DNA of 64,000 bases, taken from the NCBI RefSeq assembly GCF_003515775.1, contig NZ_QWEI01000003.1, forward strand, positions 124,001 to 188,000, in the 5' to 3' direction. The notes beneath the pieces are model-generated. The model was not told where the DNA came from. It did no database searches and was given only the letters and a program-made list of their open reading frames with translations. How positions within the stretch are numbered: the stretch's first letter is position 1; each line of letters begins with the position of its first letter. This document shows positions 1 to 8,734 of this stretch, piece after piece. The position numbers were made by a program, and so were the translations under genes. The DNA comes from Ureibacillus yapensis. Lineage in GTDB: Bacteria > Bacillota > Bacilli > Bacillales_A > Planococcaceae.

Positions 1-1451
1 TTGGTGCCACTGCACCAAATAGCTTTGAAGAATTAACAGGCAATATTCAAGCATTCCTTACATCAGCATTTGGCTGGTACTATTTAATTTTAGTTTCAAT
101 TATAGTGATTTTTTGTGTTTTCCTTATTTTTAGTCCTGTTGGGGCCTTAAAGTTAGGTAAACCTGATGATAAACCGGCGTTTTCGACAGCATCATGGTTT
201 GCGATGTTATTTAGCGCCGGGATGGGAATTGGACTAGTATTCTGGGGGGCTGCGGAGCCACTTTCCCACTTCATAAATCCGCCAATTGCAGAGGGAGGCA
301 CACCTGCCGCCCACAAAGAAGCAATGCGGTACACGTTTTTCCACTGGGGAATTCACGCTTGGGCCATTTATGGAATTGTGGCATTAGCTTTGGCCTATTT
401 TCAATTTCGAAAAGGTGAACCGGGACTTATATCAGCAACATTAAAACCAGTCCTAGGGAAAAGCATGGACGGTCCTTTCGGAGTCGTAATCGATGTGTTG
501 GCAGTTTTTGCAACGGTCATAGGGGTTGCGACGACACTTGGTTTTGGAGCCGCGCAAATTAATGGCGGTTTATCTTACTTGTTTGGTATACCAAACAATT
601 TCACTGTTCAATTAATAATTGTAGCTGTTGTAACGGTACTCTTTATCATGTCGGCTTGGTCTGGATTAAGTAAAGGGATCCAAATATTAAGTAATGTAAA
701 TATGATTCTGGCAGTTGTCTTGATGATATTGATGTTTATAATTGGACCAACCATTCTTATTTTAAACATGTTTACTGACACGATTGGCGGCTATGTCCAA
801 AACATTGTTCAAATGAGTTTCCGAATCGCACCGCTTAATGCCGAGGAGCGGGATTGGATTAATGGATGGACAATCTTTTATTGGGCTTGGTGGATTTCAT
901 GGTCACCGTTTGTTGGTATATTTATTGCCCGTGTCTCCAGGGGAAGAACCATCCGCGAGTTCATGATTGGTGTATTATTCCTTCCGGCTATTGTTAGCTT
1001 TATATGGTTTGCGGTTTTTGGCACTTCAGCAATTGAAGTACAGCAGGCAGGAAATATTGATTTATCAAGCTTGGCTACAGAGCAAGTCTTGTTTGCAGTC
1101 TTTAGTGAATTTCCATGGTCTACATTGCTTTCAATCATAGCAATCGTCCTTGTAGCAATTTTCTTTATCACTTCCGCTGACTCAGCCACTTTCGTCCTTG
1201 GCATGCAAACAATGTACGGATCACTGAATCCTTCTAATACAGTAAAACTAATTTGGGGAATTGCCCAATCTGCTGTAGCATTGATTCTTTTATATAGCGG
1301 CGGTTTACAAGCCCTTCAAAATGCATTAATTGGAGCAGCATTCCCATTCTCAATAATTATAATTTTAATGATGATTTCCCTTTATATCTCTTTAATGAAA
1401 GAGAAAAAGGAACTTGGATTGTACTTGAAACCAAAACCCCAAAAAAAATAA
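1..1451 (+). CDS. BCCT-family glycine betaine/choline/carnitine transporter, 5' end cut by the window
   Basis: This is a sodium- or proton-coupled uptake system for compatible solutes in the cytoplasmic membrane. The reading frame is open from base 3, so the GTG at 105 is internal and the true start lies before the window. About 482 residues are visible, close to the usual 500-540, so little is missing. The protein is hydrophobic throughout. It carries the glycine-rich [14 protein letters not shown] segment and the tryptophan-rich [22 protein letters not shown] region that define BCCT carriers and line the aromatic substrate box. The C-terminus is short and charged. It resembles OpuD-type betaine carriers, but the substrate cannot be fixed from sequence. 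A hairpin follows the stop. Confidence 0.93.
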   Translation, partial: GATAPNSFEELTGNIQAFLTSAFGWYYLILVSIIVIFCVFLIFSPVGALKLGKPDDKPAFSTASWFAMLFSAGMGIGLVFWGAAEPLSHFINPPIAEGGTPAAHKEAMRYTFFHWGIHAWAIYGIVALALAYFQFRKGEPGLISATLKPVLGKSMDGPFGVVIDVLAVFATVIGVATTLGFGAAQINGGLSYLFGIPNNFTVQLIIVAVVTVLFIMSAWSGLSKGIQILSNVNMILAVVLMILMFIIGPTILILNMFTDTIGGYVQNIVQMSFRIAPLNAEERDWINGWTIFYWAWWISWSPFVGIFIARVSRGRTIREFMIGVLFLPAIVSFIWFAVFGTSAIEVQQAGNIDLSSLATEQVLFAVFSEFPWSTLLSIIAIVLVAIFFITSADSATFVLGMQTMYGSLNPSNTVKLIWGIAQSAVALILLYSGGLQALQNALIGAAFPFSIIIILMMISLYISLMKEKKELGLYLKPKPQKK

Positions 1452-1475
1452 ACTTAATAAAGAATTATAGCCATA

Positions 1476-1517
1476 AGCCTAACTTCGTCTTCATTAATGG
1501 AGGAAGTTAGGCTCATT
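1476..1517. terminator. Hairpin terminator after the BCCT gene, shared with the convergent hydrolase
   Basis: An 11-bp stem pairs AGCCTAACTTC at 1476-1486 with GAAGTTAGGCT at 1503-1513 around a 16-nt loop. The plus-strand side runs into CATTTTC. It lies between convergent genes. Confidence 0.7.
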
Positions 1518-1573
1518 TTCTATTCAAGCCGTTTAGATGAAAAACGCTGATATTAACCATTTATCCCTATCAA

Positions 1574-2641
1574 TTAAAAGTTATTCTTATAGATTGATTC
1601 CGCAATATCTTCATTTACCATCCCTGTAAGATTCGTAAGCATTTTTATGATCCGCATTGGTTTCAATTGAATGGTTGAGCAGATGACAATACCTACTTGT
1701 TTTTCCTTTATAAAACCGCAGTACGTATGGAAACCAATTGTTGTTCCGCCATGATGGATAATCGGAGAATCGATCCATTTTTTCTGCTCGATAAACCAAC
1801 CTAGCCCCATATTCAATTTTTTGGACCGTGTCTTCGCATGGACTCTGTGGCACAGCTCGATTTCTTCTTTAAATGGTTCTTCTTTAAGCCCCATTTGATG
1901 TTCCAGATAAAGAAGCATATCATTCATGGTGCTTTTCAACGCACCGGCAGCATGGATGGCAGGCAATTCAATCGGTGGGATTCTGTTCCCTTTCTTATTA
2001 TAAGATTTTATATAACGCTCATATTGTTCCGGAGATCCGTTTATAAAAGTATCGTTCATGCCTAAAGGGTTCAAAATTTCAGCTCTGATTGCTTCTTCGT
2101 AAGTTGTACCCAAGATTTCTGCCAGCAGGTTTCCCAATAATCCTACACCTACATTGGAATAGCCCCATTTTTGATCTACTTCTTTTTTTAAGTCCAAATC
2201 CATAAAAAACTGGTGTAAATCGTCATGCGAAAAGTATTTATAGGGATTGTCTTTATCCTCTTTATGTTCTTTTAGACGTTGGCGGATTTTTTTCATATCT
2301 TCTCTTGGAAGCCGGGAACGATGTGTTGATAGATGGCGGAATGTCACTTCTTTTCCATTGTACGACAACGCATTTTTGTACTCAGGTTTAAACGTTGAGA
2401 CCGGTTCGTCCAAAGCGATGGTGTTATTAAGCACTAACTTTGATAGGAGTAAACTCGTAAACGTTTTTGTCGTTGAACCTATTTCAAATACACAGTCACC
2501 GATTTCTGTTTTGCCCATATCATCATAAATAGTACCGGATGTGAACTTTTCATCCTTTTTGATTACCCCAAGGACGATACTTGCTTTTTTTGCTTGATCT
2601 AATTCCCTTTTTATCAACTTCTCCGTTTCCGTATTAATCAA
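1574..2641 (-). CDS. Serine hydrolase of the beta-lactamase/class C penicillin-binding protein family
   Basis: This is a predicted SxxK serine acyl-enzyme hydrolase (355 residues from the chosen start). The nucleophile motif STTK is at residues 56-59, the second motif YSN lies in YSNVGVGLLG, and an HHGG motif near the C-terminus replaces KTG, as in class C/EstB-type esterases. No signal peptide is visible, so it is probably cytoplasmic, and true beta-lactamase activity is unlikely. The frame extends to an ATG at 2659, but that codon has no ribosome binding site. A GGGGGGAG stretch lies 4 bases before the TTG at 2639-2641, which I prefer as the start. The native substrate is unknown. Confidence 0.85.
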   Translation of the reverse strand: MINTETEKLIKRELDQAKKASIVLGVIKKDEKFTSGTIYDDMGKTEIGDCVFEIGSTTKTFTSLLLSKLVLNNTIALDEPVSTFKPEYKNALSYNGKEVTFRHLSTHRSRLPREDMKKIRQRLKEHKEDKDNPYKYFSHDDLHQFFMDLDLKKEVDQKWGYSNVGVGLLGNLLAEILGTTYEEAIRAEILNPLGMNDTFINGSPEQYERYIKSYNKKGNRIPPIELPAIHAAGALKSTMNDMLLYLEHQMGLKEEPFKEEIELCHRVHAKTRSKKLNMGLGWFIEQKKWIDSPIIHHGGTTIGFHTYCGFIKEKQVGIVICSTIQLKPMRIIKMLTNLTGMVNEDIAESIYKNNF

Positions 2642-2854
2642 ATGACTCCCCCCGTTCATCGATTTAAATTGTATTTACCGAGAAAAAGCTGCTCTTATGC
2701 TATACGTATAGTAAACCAATCAGTTTCATTTTATCATTTTTTCCATTAATAGGTAAACTTGAGCAAACTCTGGCCTTTTTAAAGTAAAGGCATTGGGAAT
2801 GAATGATTATTTATGTTTCTTCTTGTTAGCTTTTTATTCTTCGTTCTATGTATT

Positions 2855-3226
2855 TTAATCTTCTTGCTGTTTTTTCAACTTAAGATACCGTACCAATATA
2901 GTGATGGTAGAAATGGCAAATAGAATCCAAATAGTAGGGTTGTTTAAACCAATTCCACTTTGTGATTCTCCCCCAAGTAAGGTTAATAGGAGGAAAAGCA
3001 ATAATAGTCCACCCAATAAATAAATTAATTCGAAGAGTTCTTTTCGGAGGTTTGGAAATTTTTTTAGTACGGAACGGTCATTGGTTATTGTTGCTAATAT
3101 TGCCAGGGTTAATGTACTGACGGCAAGTGGTTTTATACTCATGACTGGAAAATGATCTATAATAATCATCCCGGTAAATGATAGAATGCTTAACATTTTA
3201 AATAGCTTATTCATAGTTTTTTTCAT
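2855..3226 (-). CDS. Small membrane protein of unknown function
   Basis: A 123-residue protein with about four hydrophobic segments (roughly residues 8-25, 33-45, 67-87 and 98-113), a charged linker (TNDRSVLKKFPNLRKELFE) in the middle and a basic C-terminus. The ATG at 3226 has a strong AGGAGG ribosome binding site. A second small membrane protein gene lies 44 bp upstream on the same strand, suggesting a two-gene operon. I recognise no family and assign no function. Confidence 0.75.
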   Translation of the reverse strand: MKKTMNKLFKMLSILSFTGMIIIDHFPVMSIKPLAVSTLTLAILATITNDRSVLKKFPNLRKELFELIYLLGGLLLLFLLLTLLGGESQSGIGLNNPTIWILFAISTITILVRYLKLKKQQED

Positions 3227-3270
3227 AGTTTCCTCCTTTCAAAGTAGAAATTTCATCTTCAAAGCACTTT

Positions 3271-3468
3271 TCAATGGTTTTTTCGAATACGCTTTAAATT
3301 AAAAAAGCCAATTGATCCGCAAACAAATACCCCTAAACCCAAAAGAGAAGTAAGAAACCAGTTTTCTCCCCAACTTACAATTAAACTATATAAACAAGCC
3401 AGCGTAGTGATTGACGCCGCATAGTCCGCTCGCCATTTTTCTAATTTAGAAGAGTTTGCCTTTCTCAA
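3271..3468 (-). CDS. Small two-helix membrane protein, start uncertain
   Basis: A 65-residue protein with two hydrophobic helices (about residues 17-33 and 38-56) and basic ends, first gene of a probable pair with the one at 2855-3226. The frame starts at a TTG (3466-3468). An AAGGA ribosome binding site precedes a GTG just upstream, but that GTG is out of frame by one base across a run of five T. Either the TTG is used or there is a one-base lesion in the T run. Function unknown. Confidence 0.6.
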   Translation of the reverse strand: MRKANSSKLEKWRADYAASITTLACLYSLIVSWGENWFLTSLLGLGVFVCGSIGFFNLKRIRKNH

Positions 3469-3569
3469 AAACTCACGCCTTTCCTTTTTTATCTATAGTA
3501 CATTAAACGATTAGTTGTTGTTATAACTCTATGTAGAGAATCGACTTATGTTGCCAAGCATGCACAATT

Positions 3570-3616
3570 AAACCTCGAATAAGTCGTTTTATAACGCTTA
3601 TTCGAGGTTTATTTTT
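3570..3616. terminator. Hairpin between convergent/terminal transcripts
   Basis: A perfect 14-bp stem (AAACCTCGAATAAG at 3570-3583 with its complement at 3597-3610), followed on the plus side by ATTTTT. It lies just past the end of the azoR/small-gene unit. It has a T-run only on the plus side. Confidence 0.6.
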
Positions 3617-3630
3617 GGAGAGAATTTAGT

Positions 3631-3771
3631 TTATTCAAAAATATATGGATTGCCGCCGATATTTTTTCGGATTTCTTCGTTTATTTCGATTGGTTCATGG
3701 TCGGTTGACTCTTCATAATCATTTTCAATTGTTTTCACGGTACCATCATAATGAATTGTTTTATTGTCCAT
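3631..3771 (-). CDS. 46-residue acidic small protein
   Basis: An open frame of 46 codons from ATG (3769-3771) to TAA (3631-3633). The start is preceded by AGAGGG with about six bases spacing. The product is hydrophilic and acidic (starts MDNKTIHYDG, ends GGNPYIFE). It has no hydrophobic segment and belongs to no family I can name. It begins 44 bp after azoR on the same strand and is followed 20 bp later by a strong hairpin, so it is probably the distal gene of the azoR transcript. Confidence 0.6.
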   Translation of the reverse strand: MDNKTIHYDGTVKTIENDYEESTDHEPIEINEEIRKNIGGNPYIFE

Positions 3772-3815
3772 ATGCTACCCTCTTTCTATATTTTCATTGC
3801 TAAATCTGCATTTAT

Positions 3816-4451
3816 TTAGAAAGTATAAGCCAAATCCTTCGCACGGGCAATCCCGTTTTCCTTTATTTCTTGTGCTTTTTCCGGCATAGCATTATGCCCT
3901 TCGATAAATAGCCCTTCAAAAGAAGGAACACCAAAGAACGACATAATGACGCTCAAGAAACGATGGCCCATTTCGAATGATGCAGCTGGACCTTCAGAGT
4001 ATATTCCGCCTCGTGCTTGAATATGAAGCGCTTTTTTGTTTGTTAACAAACCGATCGGCCCTTGTTCCGTATATTTAAATGTTTTTCCGGCCACCGCAAT
4101 CGAGTCGATATACGCCTTCATCACCGGAGGAAACGAGAAATTCCATAAAGGAGTCACAAAAACATATTTATCCCCTGAAATAAACTGTTCACTTAGTTCC
4201 CTCAGACGTCCAACTTTTGCTTTTTCCTCCGCTGAGAGCTCTTCAAATCCCTTTCCGGATTGAAGTTTCCCCCATCCGCTGAAAACATCAGTATCAAGAT
4301 GTGGAATATGCTCTTTATATAAATCAATGTGGACAATTTCATCATCCGGATTCTTTTCTTTGTATGTCTCGATAAACGCTTTTCCTGCTGCCATACTGAA
4401 TGATTGTGTTTCATCATTTGGATGAGCGGTAATATACAATACTTTCGCCAT
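3816..4451 (-). CDS. azoR: FMN-dependent NADH-azoreductase
   Basis: A flavodoxin-fold quinone/azo reductase that moves two electrons from NADH through FMN to quinones or azo compounds, generally seen as protection against electrophiles. The 211-residue length is typical. The N-terminal strand-loop [17 protein letters not shown] is the FMN phosphate-binding loop, and [16 protein letters not shown] (about residues 101-116) is the family signature. The [10 protein letters not shown] region completes the flavin site. An AAGGTGA ribosome binding site precedes the ATG. A small gene follows on the same strand. A 12-bp palindrome in the upstream region may be an operator. Confidence 0.92.
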   Translation of the reverse strand: MAKVLYITAHPNDETQSFSMAAGKAFIETYKEKNPDDEIVHIDLYKEHIPHLDTDVFSGWGKLQSGKGFEELSAEEKAKVGRLRELSEQFISGDKYVFVTPLWNFSFPPVMKAYIDSIAVAGKTFKYTEQGPIGLLTNKKALHIQARGGIYSEGPAASFEMGHRFLSVIMSFFGVPSFEGLFIEGHNAMPEKAQEIKENGIARAKDLAYTF

Positions 4452-4496
4452 TTTTCTTCACCTTATTTTCATATAAATTTTACGCAATTTCAGTAT

Positions 4497-4508
4497 GGCA
4501 AAATTGCC
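4497..4508. promoter_or_regulatory. Palindrome upstream of azoR, possible operator
   Basis: GGCAAAATTGCC is a perfect 12-bp palindrome 45-57 bp before the azoR start, flanked by outer AGTAT and ATACT. Azoreductases in Bacillales are often under thiol-sensing MarR/DUF24 repressors that bind palindromes, but this sequence does not match a consensus I know, so the role is inferred from position only. Confidence 0.25.
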
Positions 4509-4568
4509 GATTTCTATACTTGTTTAAAATTGGAAAAATAGCAAAAAGTTTGTGCAAATACACAAAAA

Positions 4569-4606
4569 AAGACCAAAGCGATGATCTAACATCTTTTTGG
4601 CCATTT
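4569..4606 (-). terminator. Terminator of the YnfA-family gene
   Basis: On the minus strand a GGCCAAAAAGATG arm pairs imperfectly with CATCGCTTTGGTC around TTAGAT and is followed by a run of seven T. It lies 26 bp past the stop at 4632. Confidence 0.7.
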
Positions 4607-4631
4607 CATTATGCAGGTGATGAATTATTGA

Positions 4632-4991
4632 TTATGAGCGCGGCAATAAAATGACCGCAACTCCTGCCAAACAAATCGCTGCACCAATCCAATCATATAA
4701 ATCGGGCGTTTTTTTATCGATGCCCCAGCCCCATAAGATTGAAAGGATGATAAATACTCCGCCATAGGCAGCATAAACCCTGCCGAACGATGGAAAGGAT
4801 TGAAATGTAGCGACAACTCCATAGAGAGCTAAAGCAATGCCTCCAAGCACTCCCCAGTAAAAGGGCTTTCCTTCCCTTAACCATAACCAGATTAAATAGC
4901 CGCCACCGATTTCAGCTATTCCGGCAAGCAAAAATAAAACAATTGCACCAATCATTAGAAAACTCCCTAGTCTTATTATTTCACTCTCCAT
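4632..4991 (-). CDS. YnfA/UPF0060 family membrane protein
   Basis: A 119-residue, four-helix membrane protein of the YnfA (UPF0060) family, related to the small multidrug-resistance/drug-metabolite superfamily. Family signatures are visible: [21 protein letters not shown] in helix 1-2, [20 protein letters not shown] in helix 3, and [20 protein letters not shown] in helix 4. Family length is about 108. The substrate is not known and transport is only inferred from relatives. A few N-terminal residues could be extra if the second Met (at position 13) is the true start. A strong terminator follows. Confidence 0.88.
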   Translation of the reverse strand: MESEIIRLGSFLMIGAIVLFLLAGIAEIGGGYLIWLWLREGKPFYWGVLGGIALALYGVVATFQSFPSFGRVYAAYGGVFIILSILWGWGIDKKTPDLYDWIGAAICLAGVAVILLPRS

Positions 4992-5068
4992 TATAACTTA
5001 TTTTTTTTGGAAGTTTATTGGCACCGCTTCTAATGATAAAAGCTCTGACCAATACTGATCAGAGCTTT

Positions 5069-5665
5069 TTAAAAGTTTGTATTTTCGGTTTCTATATTGT
5101 GAGGCGGTCTTTCGCCTCTTTGCAATTCAAAAATACTTAAACCAAAATCCATTTGCAAATGTGGGTAATCCTTGAATTCAGCCCAATCACCGCCCCATTC
5201 GAAGCCAAGTGCTTTTGCTGTTTCAGCAACTTCCATCCAGTCTGATTGCCCATTGCCATTTCCATCATAGTAGATATCCCATATGACTTGACCGGAAGGC
5301 GTTTCAATTGCAAAATCAACAGCAAGGCCAAAATTATGATAAGATTCTCCGCCTTTTGCATGTGTAACGACATTTCCCTCGAGCGAACGACCCTTCTCAT
5401 AAATCTGATTTTGCTCTTCCGTACTTCGAAAACCATCTGTAATTACAATCGAAATACCTTTTGCGGCAGTTTGCTCAATCAATTGATTTACCCGTTCCTT
5501 CACTACAGGATGAATGCCTGTTGGAAGAGGAACCGGTTCCTCACTACTATTTATATCAGGAGTCATGGGATTGTCTGAAACTATTAGAAGTTGAAAACAG
5601 AGAATGATCAGGATGAACAGGAAAGAACATGTCACTAAAAAACTACCAATCCCTTTTTTCTTCAA
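5069..5665 (-). CDS. M15 family peptidoglycan peptidase (CwlK/D-Ala-D-Ala carboxypeptidase type)
   Basis: A zinc peptidase acting on peptidoglycan stem peptides outside the membrane (198 residues). An N-terminal helix (about residues 7-29) is a signal anchor. The catalytic domain shows GFRSTEEQNQIYEKG, the SYHNFGLAVDF zinc motif (SxHxxGxAxD) and the final DYPHLQM. Between them is a DGNGNGQSD stretch that resembles a calcium loop and is also seen in CwlK-like enzymes. The start is a TTG with an AAAGGA ribosome binding site about eight bases upstream. L-Ala-D-Glu endopeptidase versus carboxypeptidase specificity cannot be told apart here. Confidence 0.87.
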   Translation of the reverse strand: MKKKGIGSFLVTCSFLFILIILCFQLLIVSDNPMTPDINSSEEPVPLPTGIHPVVKERVNQLIEQTAAKGISIVITDGFRSTEEQNQIYEKGRSLEGNVVTHAKGGESYHNFGLAVDFAIETPSGQVIWDIYYDGNGNGQSDWMEVAETAKALGFEWGGDWAEFKDYPHLQMDFGLSIFELQRGERPPHNIETENTNF

Positions 5666-5879
5666 AACTAAATTCCTTTCAAGCCCCTTTGCATCAAAAT
5701 CAAAAATTTTTATCCCCTATAACATTTTAATCTCTTATTCTTCTAGAAACAACTAATCGCCAACGGTATTCCTTTCTTGGATTTCGTTTATTTGCTTCCC
5801 TTATCAAGAGTTGGAAATCCCTATTTGCGAAAATATTTTTAAAACCAATATTTCTTCAAGTTCAACCTTTTGTCTCTTG

Positions 5880-7457
5880 TTATTTTTCAATTGATCGCTT
5901 TCGTCCGACGGCAATAAAATATTTGATTTCGCCATCCTCATTAAAAACAGGTGAGACTTTTGCTTCAATATCAACCCATCCGCCATTGGCATGTTTATAT
6001 CTCATCATCAACTGACGAGATGTTTTCAATTTTCTGATGCTAAGAAATTGTTCATGAAGTGCAGGAATGTCTTCGGGATGAATTAAAGGCAACACAGAGT
6101 CTCCTAAAAAATGACTGGCTGGAAATCCCAATAGTTTTTCGTGGGAAGGTGAAGCATAAACCACTTTACCGTTTATGTCCAACATTCCAATTAAATCCAG
6201 CATATGATCAGTAATAATTTGGTAAATAAAGTTCTTTTCTTTTAACGCAAGTTCAATGCGCTTTTGTTCTGTAATATCAACACATGAACCGATTATGCCA
6301 GTAACTTGTCCATTGTTTTTAACGGAAGACAAGGAGGCGAAATAATGGATGCCATTGTGTTCAGCTTCATATGTTACATTTTCCGTTTCTTCCCATGCCA
6401 TCTGGTAATACTTTGTTTTCTCTTTCGCTAAATTGGGAGGCAAAAAGTCTTTTAGCTCTTTGCCGATTACTTGTTCGGGATTCTGACCCATTCTATACAT
6501 TAACTGACCGTCACATAAGGTATGGATAAATCGATCATTTTCTTTTATAACCTTAAATATCATCCCCTGTTGCTGATGCATAATGTCACGCAATTCCTGA
6601 CGGCTGCTTTCCAGTGCTTCTTCCATCATTCGTTTATTATGCAATTGTTGGAAAATTCCTTTTTGAGAAACAATTTCTTCAATCTCGAGGATACGTTTGC
6701 TAATTTCTTCTGCTGGCAAAGGTCTGCTAAACAAATATCCTTGGCCTTGATTGCAGGAATTCTTTTGCAGAAAAATCAGCTCTTCCTTCGTCTCGACCCC
6801 TTCGGCAACTATTTTCAAATTTAAGCGGTGCGCCATCTCGATGATCATTTTTACAATAGATGAATTGTAAGAGTTGGATGTACAATTGCGAATAAAAGAT
6901 TGATCAATTTTAATGCTATCTATTTGGAATTCGTTTAAATAATGTAGAGAACTATAACCTGTTCCAAAGTCATCCAAACTCATTTGCACACCCAAAGTCC
7001 TTAACTCCTTGATAACCTCAATCACAAGATTTTTATCAACCATCATACTTTCTGTAATTTCGAGCTCAAGATACTCAGGAGCAAGTTGCGTTTCCTTTAA
7101 TATTTGTTCTACTGCTTCTACTAGATTTGGCTGGTATAACTGACGAACGGAAAGGTTAACAGACATAACAAGAGGTGAAAACCCAGATTCAATCCATTCT
7201 TTTGTCTGTAAGCATGCATTTCGCAACACCCATTCTCCCATGGGTATGATTAAGCCGCTCTCCTCTGCAATTGGGATAAACTCTGCCGGAGGAATCAATC
7301 CTTTTTCAGGATGCTCCCAACGGATTAATGCCTCCATTCCTTCAATTTTTCCTGTTGATAAATTAACTTTCGGTTGGTAAAAAAGACGAAATTCATTCCC
7401 GGCTAATGCTTTTTTTAATTCTGATTCGAGATGTACTGATTGATTCATAAGTTCCAA
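5880..7457 (-). CDS. EAL-domain c-di-GMP phosphodiesterase with two C-terminal PAS domains
   Basis: A predicted c-di-GMP hydrolase of 525 residues with no membrane segment. The EAL domain is first (about residues 10-245) and retains EALIRW, the Asn of VNLS, the Glu of EITES, DDFGTGYSS, the Lys of SIKID and AEGVET, so it should be catalytic. Two PAS domains follow (about 285-400 and 410-520), the last ending in YFIAVGRK. This order is the reverse of most PAS-GGDEF-EAL proteins. The TTG start at 7457 has GGGGAG 11 bases upstream, and an ATG lies three codons later. The N-terminus looks like a GGDEF-EAL linker, so the gene may descend from a longer one. Confidence 0.88.
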   Translation of the reverse strand: MELMNQSVHLESELKKALAGNEFRLFYQPKVNLSTGKIEGMEALIRWEHPEKGLIPPAEFIPIAEESGLIIPMGEWVLRNACLQTKEWIESGFSPLVMSVNLSVRQLYQPNLVEAVEQILKETQLAPEYLELEITESMMVDKNLVIEVIKELRTLGVQMSLDDFGTGYSSLHYLNEFQIDSIKIDQSFIRNCTSNSYNSSIVKMIIEMAHRLNLKIVAEGVETKEELIFLQKNSCNQGQGYLFSRPLPAEEISKRILEIEEIVSQKGIFQQLHNKRMMEEALESSRQELRDIMHQQQGMIFKVIKENDRFIHTLCDGQLMYRMGQNPEQVIGKELKDFLPPNLAKEKTKYYQMAWEETENVTYEAEHNGIHYFASLSSVKNNGQVTGIIGSCVDITEQKRIELALKEKNFIYQIITDHMLDLIGMLDINGKVVYASPSHEKLLGFPASHFLGDSVLPLIHPEDIPALHEQFLSIRKLKTSRQLMMRYKHANGGWVDIEAKVSPVFNEDGEIKYFIAVGRKRSIEK

Positions 7458-7888
7458 TTTTAATTACGCTCCCCTATTATGTTAAGGTTTTCACATACTT
7501 TTGAAAAAGAGGTGAAAGGTTTTTTACTAAATTAGATTGAAAGCACCCCTAATCATGGTTAAAGGGTTGATAATTTTTTTCTTTTTTTATAATTTTTTAA
7601 GCTAAATCAAACTCCTTTTTTTGAAACAAAGACATATGTATTAGTTAAAGATAAAATAAACAAGTTCTATTTTCCCATGCCGAATTAAATTATATTACTT
7701 TATTTTAAGATTTTCGATAGTTTTCGATAATTTTTTCAAATTTAAGGATAATATAATTTTCATTTAAGAGTGAGCAGGAAGAAAAATAGATGAGAAAATG
7801 CTTAAAGAAAATACAACCGGGTATTTAATAAAAGAATAGAATAGTAATTCTTTCAGAAAAATCAAATAATAGCAAAGGAGCGAGGACA
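7458..7888. other. 431-bp AT-rich divergent intergenic region
   Basis: It holds the divergent promoters of the EAL gene (minus) and the unknown gene at 7889 (plus). No convincing small gene is present. A 10-bp tandem repeat, TTTTCGATAG/TTTTCGATAA, lies at 7712-7731, and poly-T tracts are frequent. No operator that I recognise. Confidence 0.5.
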
Positions 7889-8383
7889 ATGAAAGTACAA
7901 TCTAAACCATTGCGTACACAAACTATTACAATTACGCTGGATGAGTTAAATGGCAAAGATACTTCAACGGCATTGGAAATTTATGAAAATAAATTAAAAC
8001 GGGAACCAGATTCTTATTATCGAAACGTACACATCGAATTTGTGAATGATACGAAAAATGGAATGAGGGTTATTCGGAAAAATGAATTAATCGAACCAAA
8101 AGTTCAGTGGTATCGAAAATTGCTCGAGGAACAGCCAGGTTTTTTATATTTTTTTGCTGAAGAAGATTTTACGATGTACATGTACATGGCGATTCATAAC
8201 TTCAGGCCTTTAACTTTAAGTTATTTAGTGAAGAAAAAACAGATTAATCTAAATCAACCCGTCAAAGTAGATAATCAATTAAAAAACTACATTCTGGAAT
8301 CGCTTGAGGACTTAAGTAAATCCAATTCTGCTGCCCCCATTAACCTGATGTACCAAGTTTACCAGGAAGTAGCAGGCATTTAA
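7889..8383 (+). CDS. Uncharacterised 164-residue soluble protein
   Basis: The ATG has a good GGAGCGAGG ribosome binding site. The product is a mixed, largely hydrophilic protein with charged N-terminal strands (TITITLDELNG), an aromatic middle (GFLYFFAEEDFTMYMYMAIHNF) and a helical C-terminus. There is no signal peptide or transmembrane helix, and I recognise no family. It stands alone, divergent from the EAL gene, and ends in a strong terminator, so it is a single-gene unit. Confidence 0.75.
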   Translation: MKVQSKPLRTQTITITLDELNGKDTSTALEIYENKLKREPDSYYRNVHIEFVNDTKNGMRVIRKNELIEPKVQWYRKLLEEQPGFLYFFAEEDFTMYMYMAIHNFRPLTLSYLVKKKQINLNQPVKVDNQLKNYILESLEDLSKSNSAAPINLMYQVYQEVAGI

Positions 8384-8734
8384 TAATGAGCATGGTCAAT
8401 AGAAAATCGATTGCTGAATCTGTTTAAATCATCCCACCTTCGAGCATTAAATGGTGGGATGATTTTTTGTTTGTATGATTTAGCAAGTTTATTACGCCCG
8501 CCTTCTCACTTCTTCTCAAACTACTTAGCTATACTGAGCGTAAATGATATTGTTTAAGGATGACATCCGGGGCGTGCTTATTTTTATAATCCAATTTAAA
8601 GCGTCGGATAATATGAAAATTCAAAAATAACGCGAGCAACCCCTTTCCTAATGGATTCCCTAGCACTTGCATGGTACTAATAGGACAAATGCAGTCATAT
8701 TCTTAGCAAGGAAAACTTTAAAAGGAGTGGAAAG
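8384..8734. other. Terminator and promoter region before the dehydrogenase-like gene
   Basis: The first 85 bp hold the terminator of the preceding gene. The rest has no reading frame with a ribosome binding site. Just before the TTG start, CATATTCTT preceded at 18 bp by AC resembles a mother-cell (sigma-E/K) promoter, but the spacing is imperfect. Confidence 0.35.
8426..8467 (+). terminator. Terminator of the 7889 gene
   Basis: A perfect 13-bp stem, AAATCATCCCACC at 8426-8438 with GGTGGGATGATTT at 8453-8465, runs into a T-run. Confidence 0.9.

Noticed and set aside
7554-7604. 16-codon Phe-rich frame before the 7889 gene
   Set aside because: Too short, low complexity, and no ribosome binding site.
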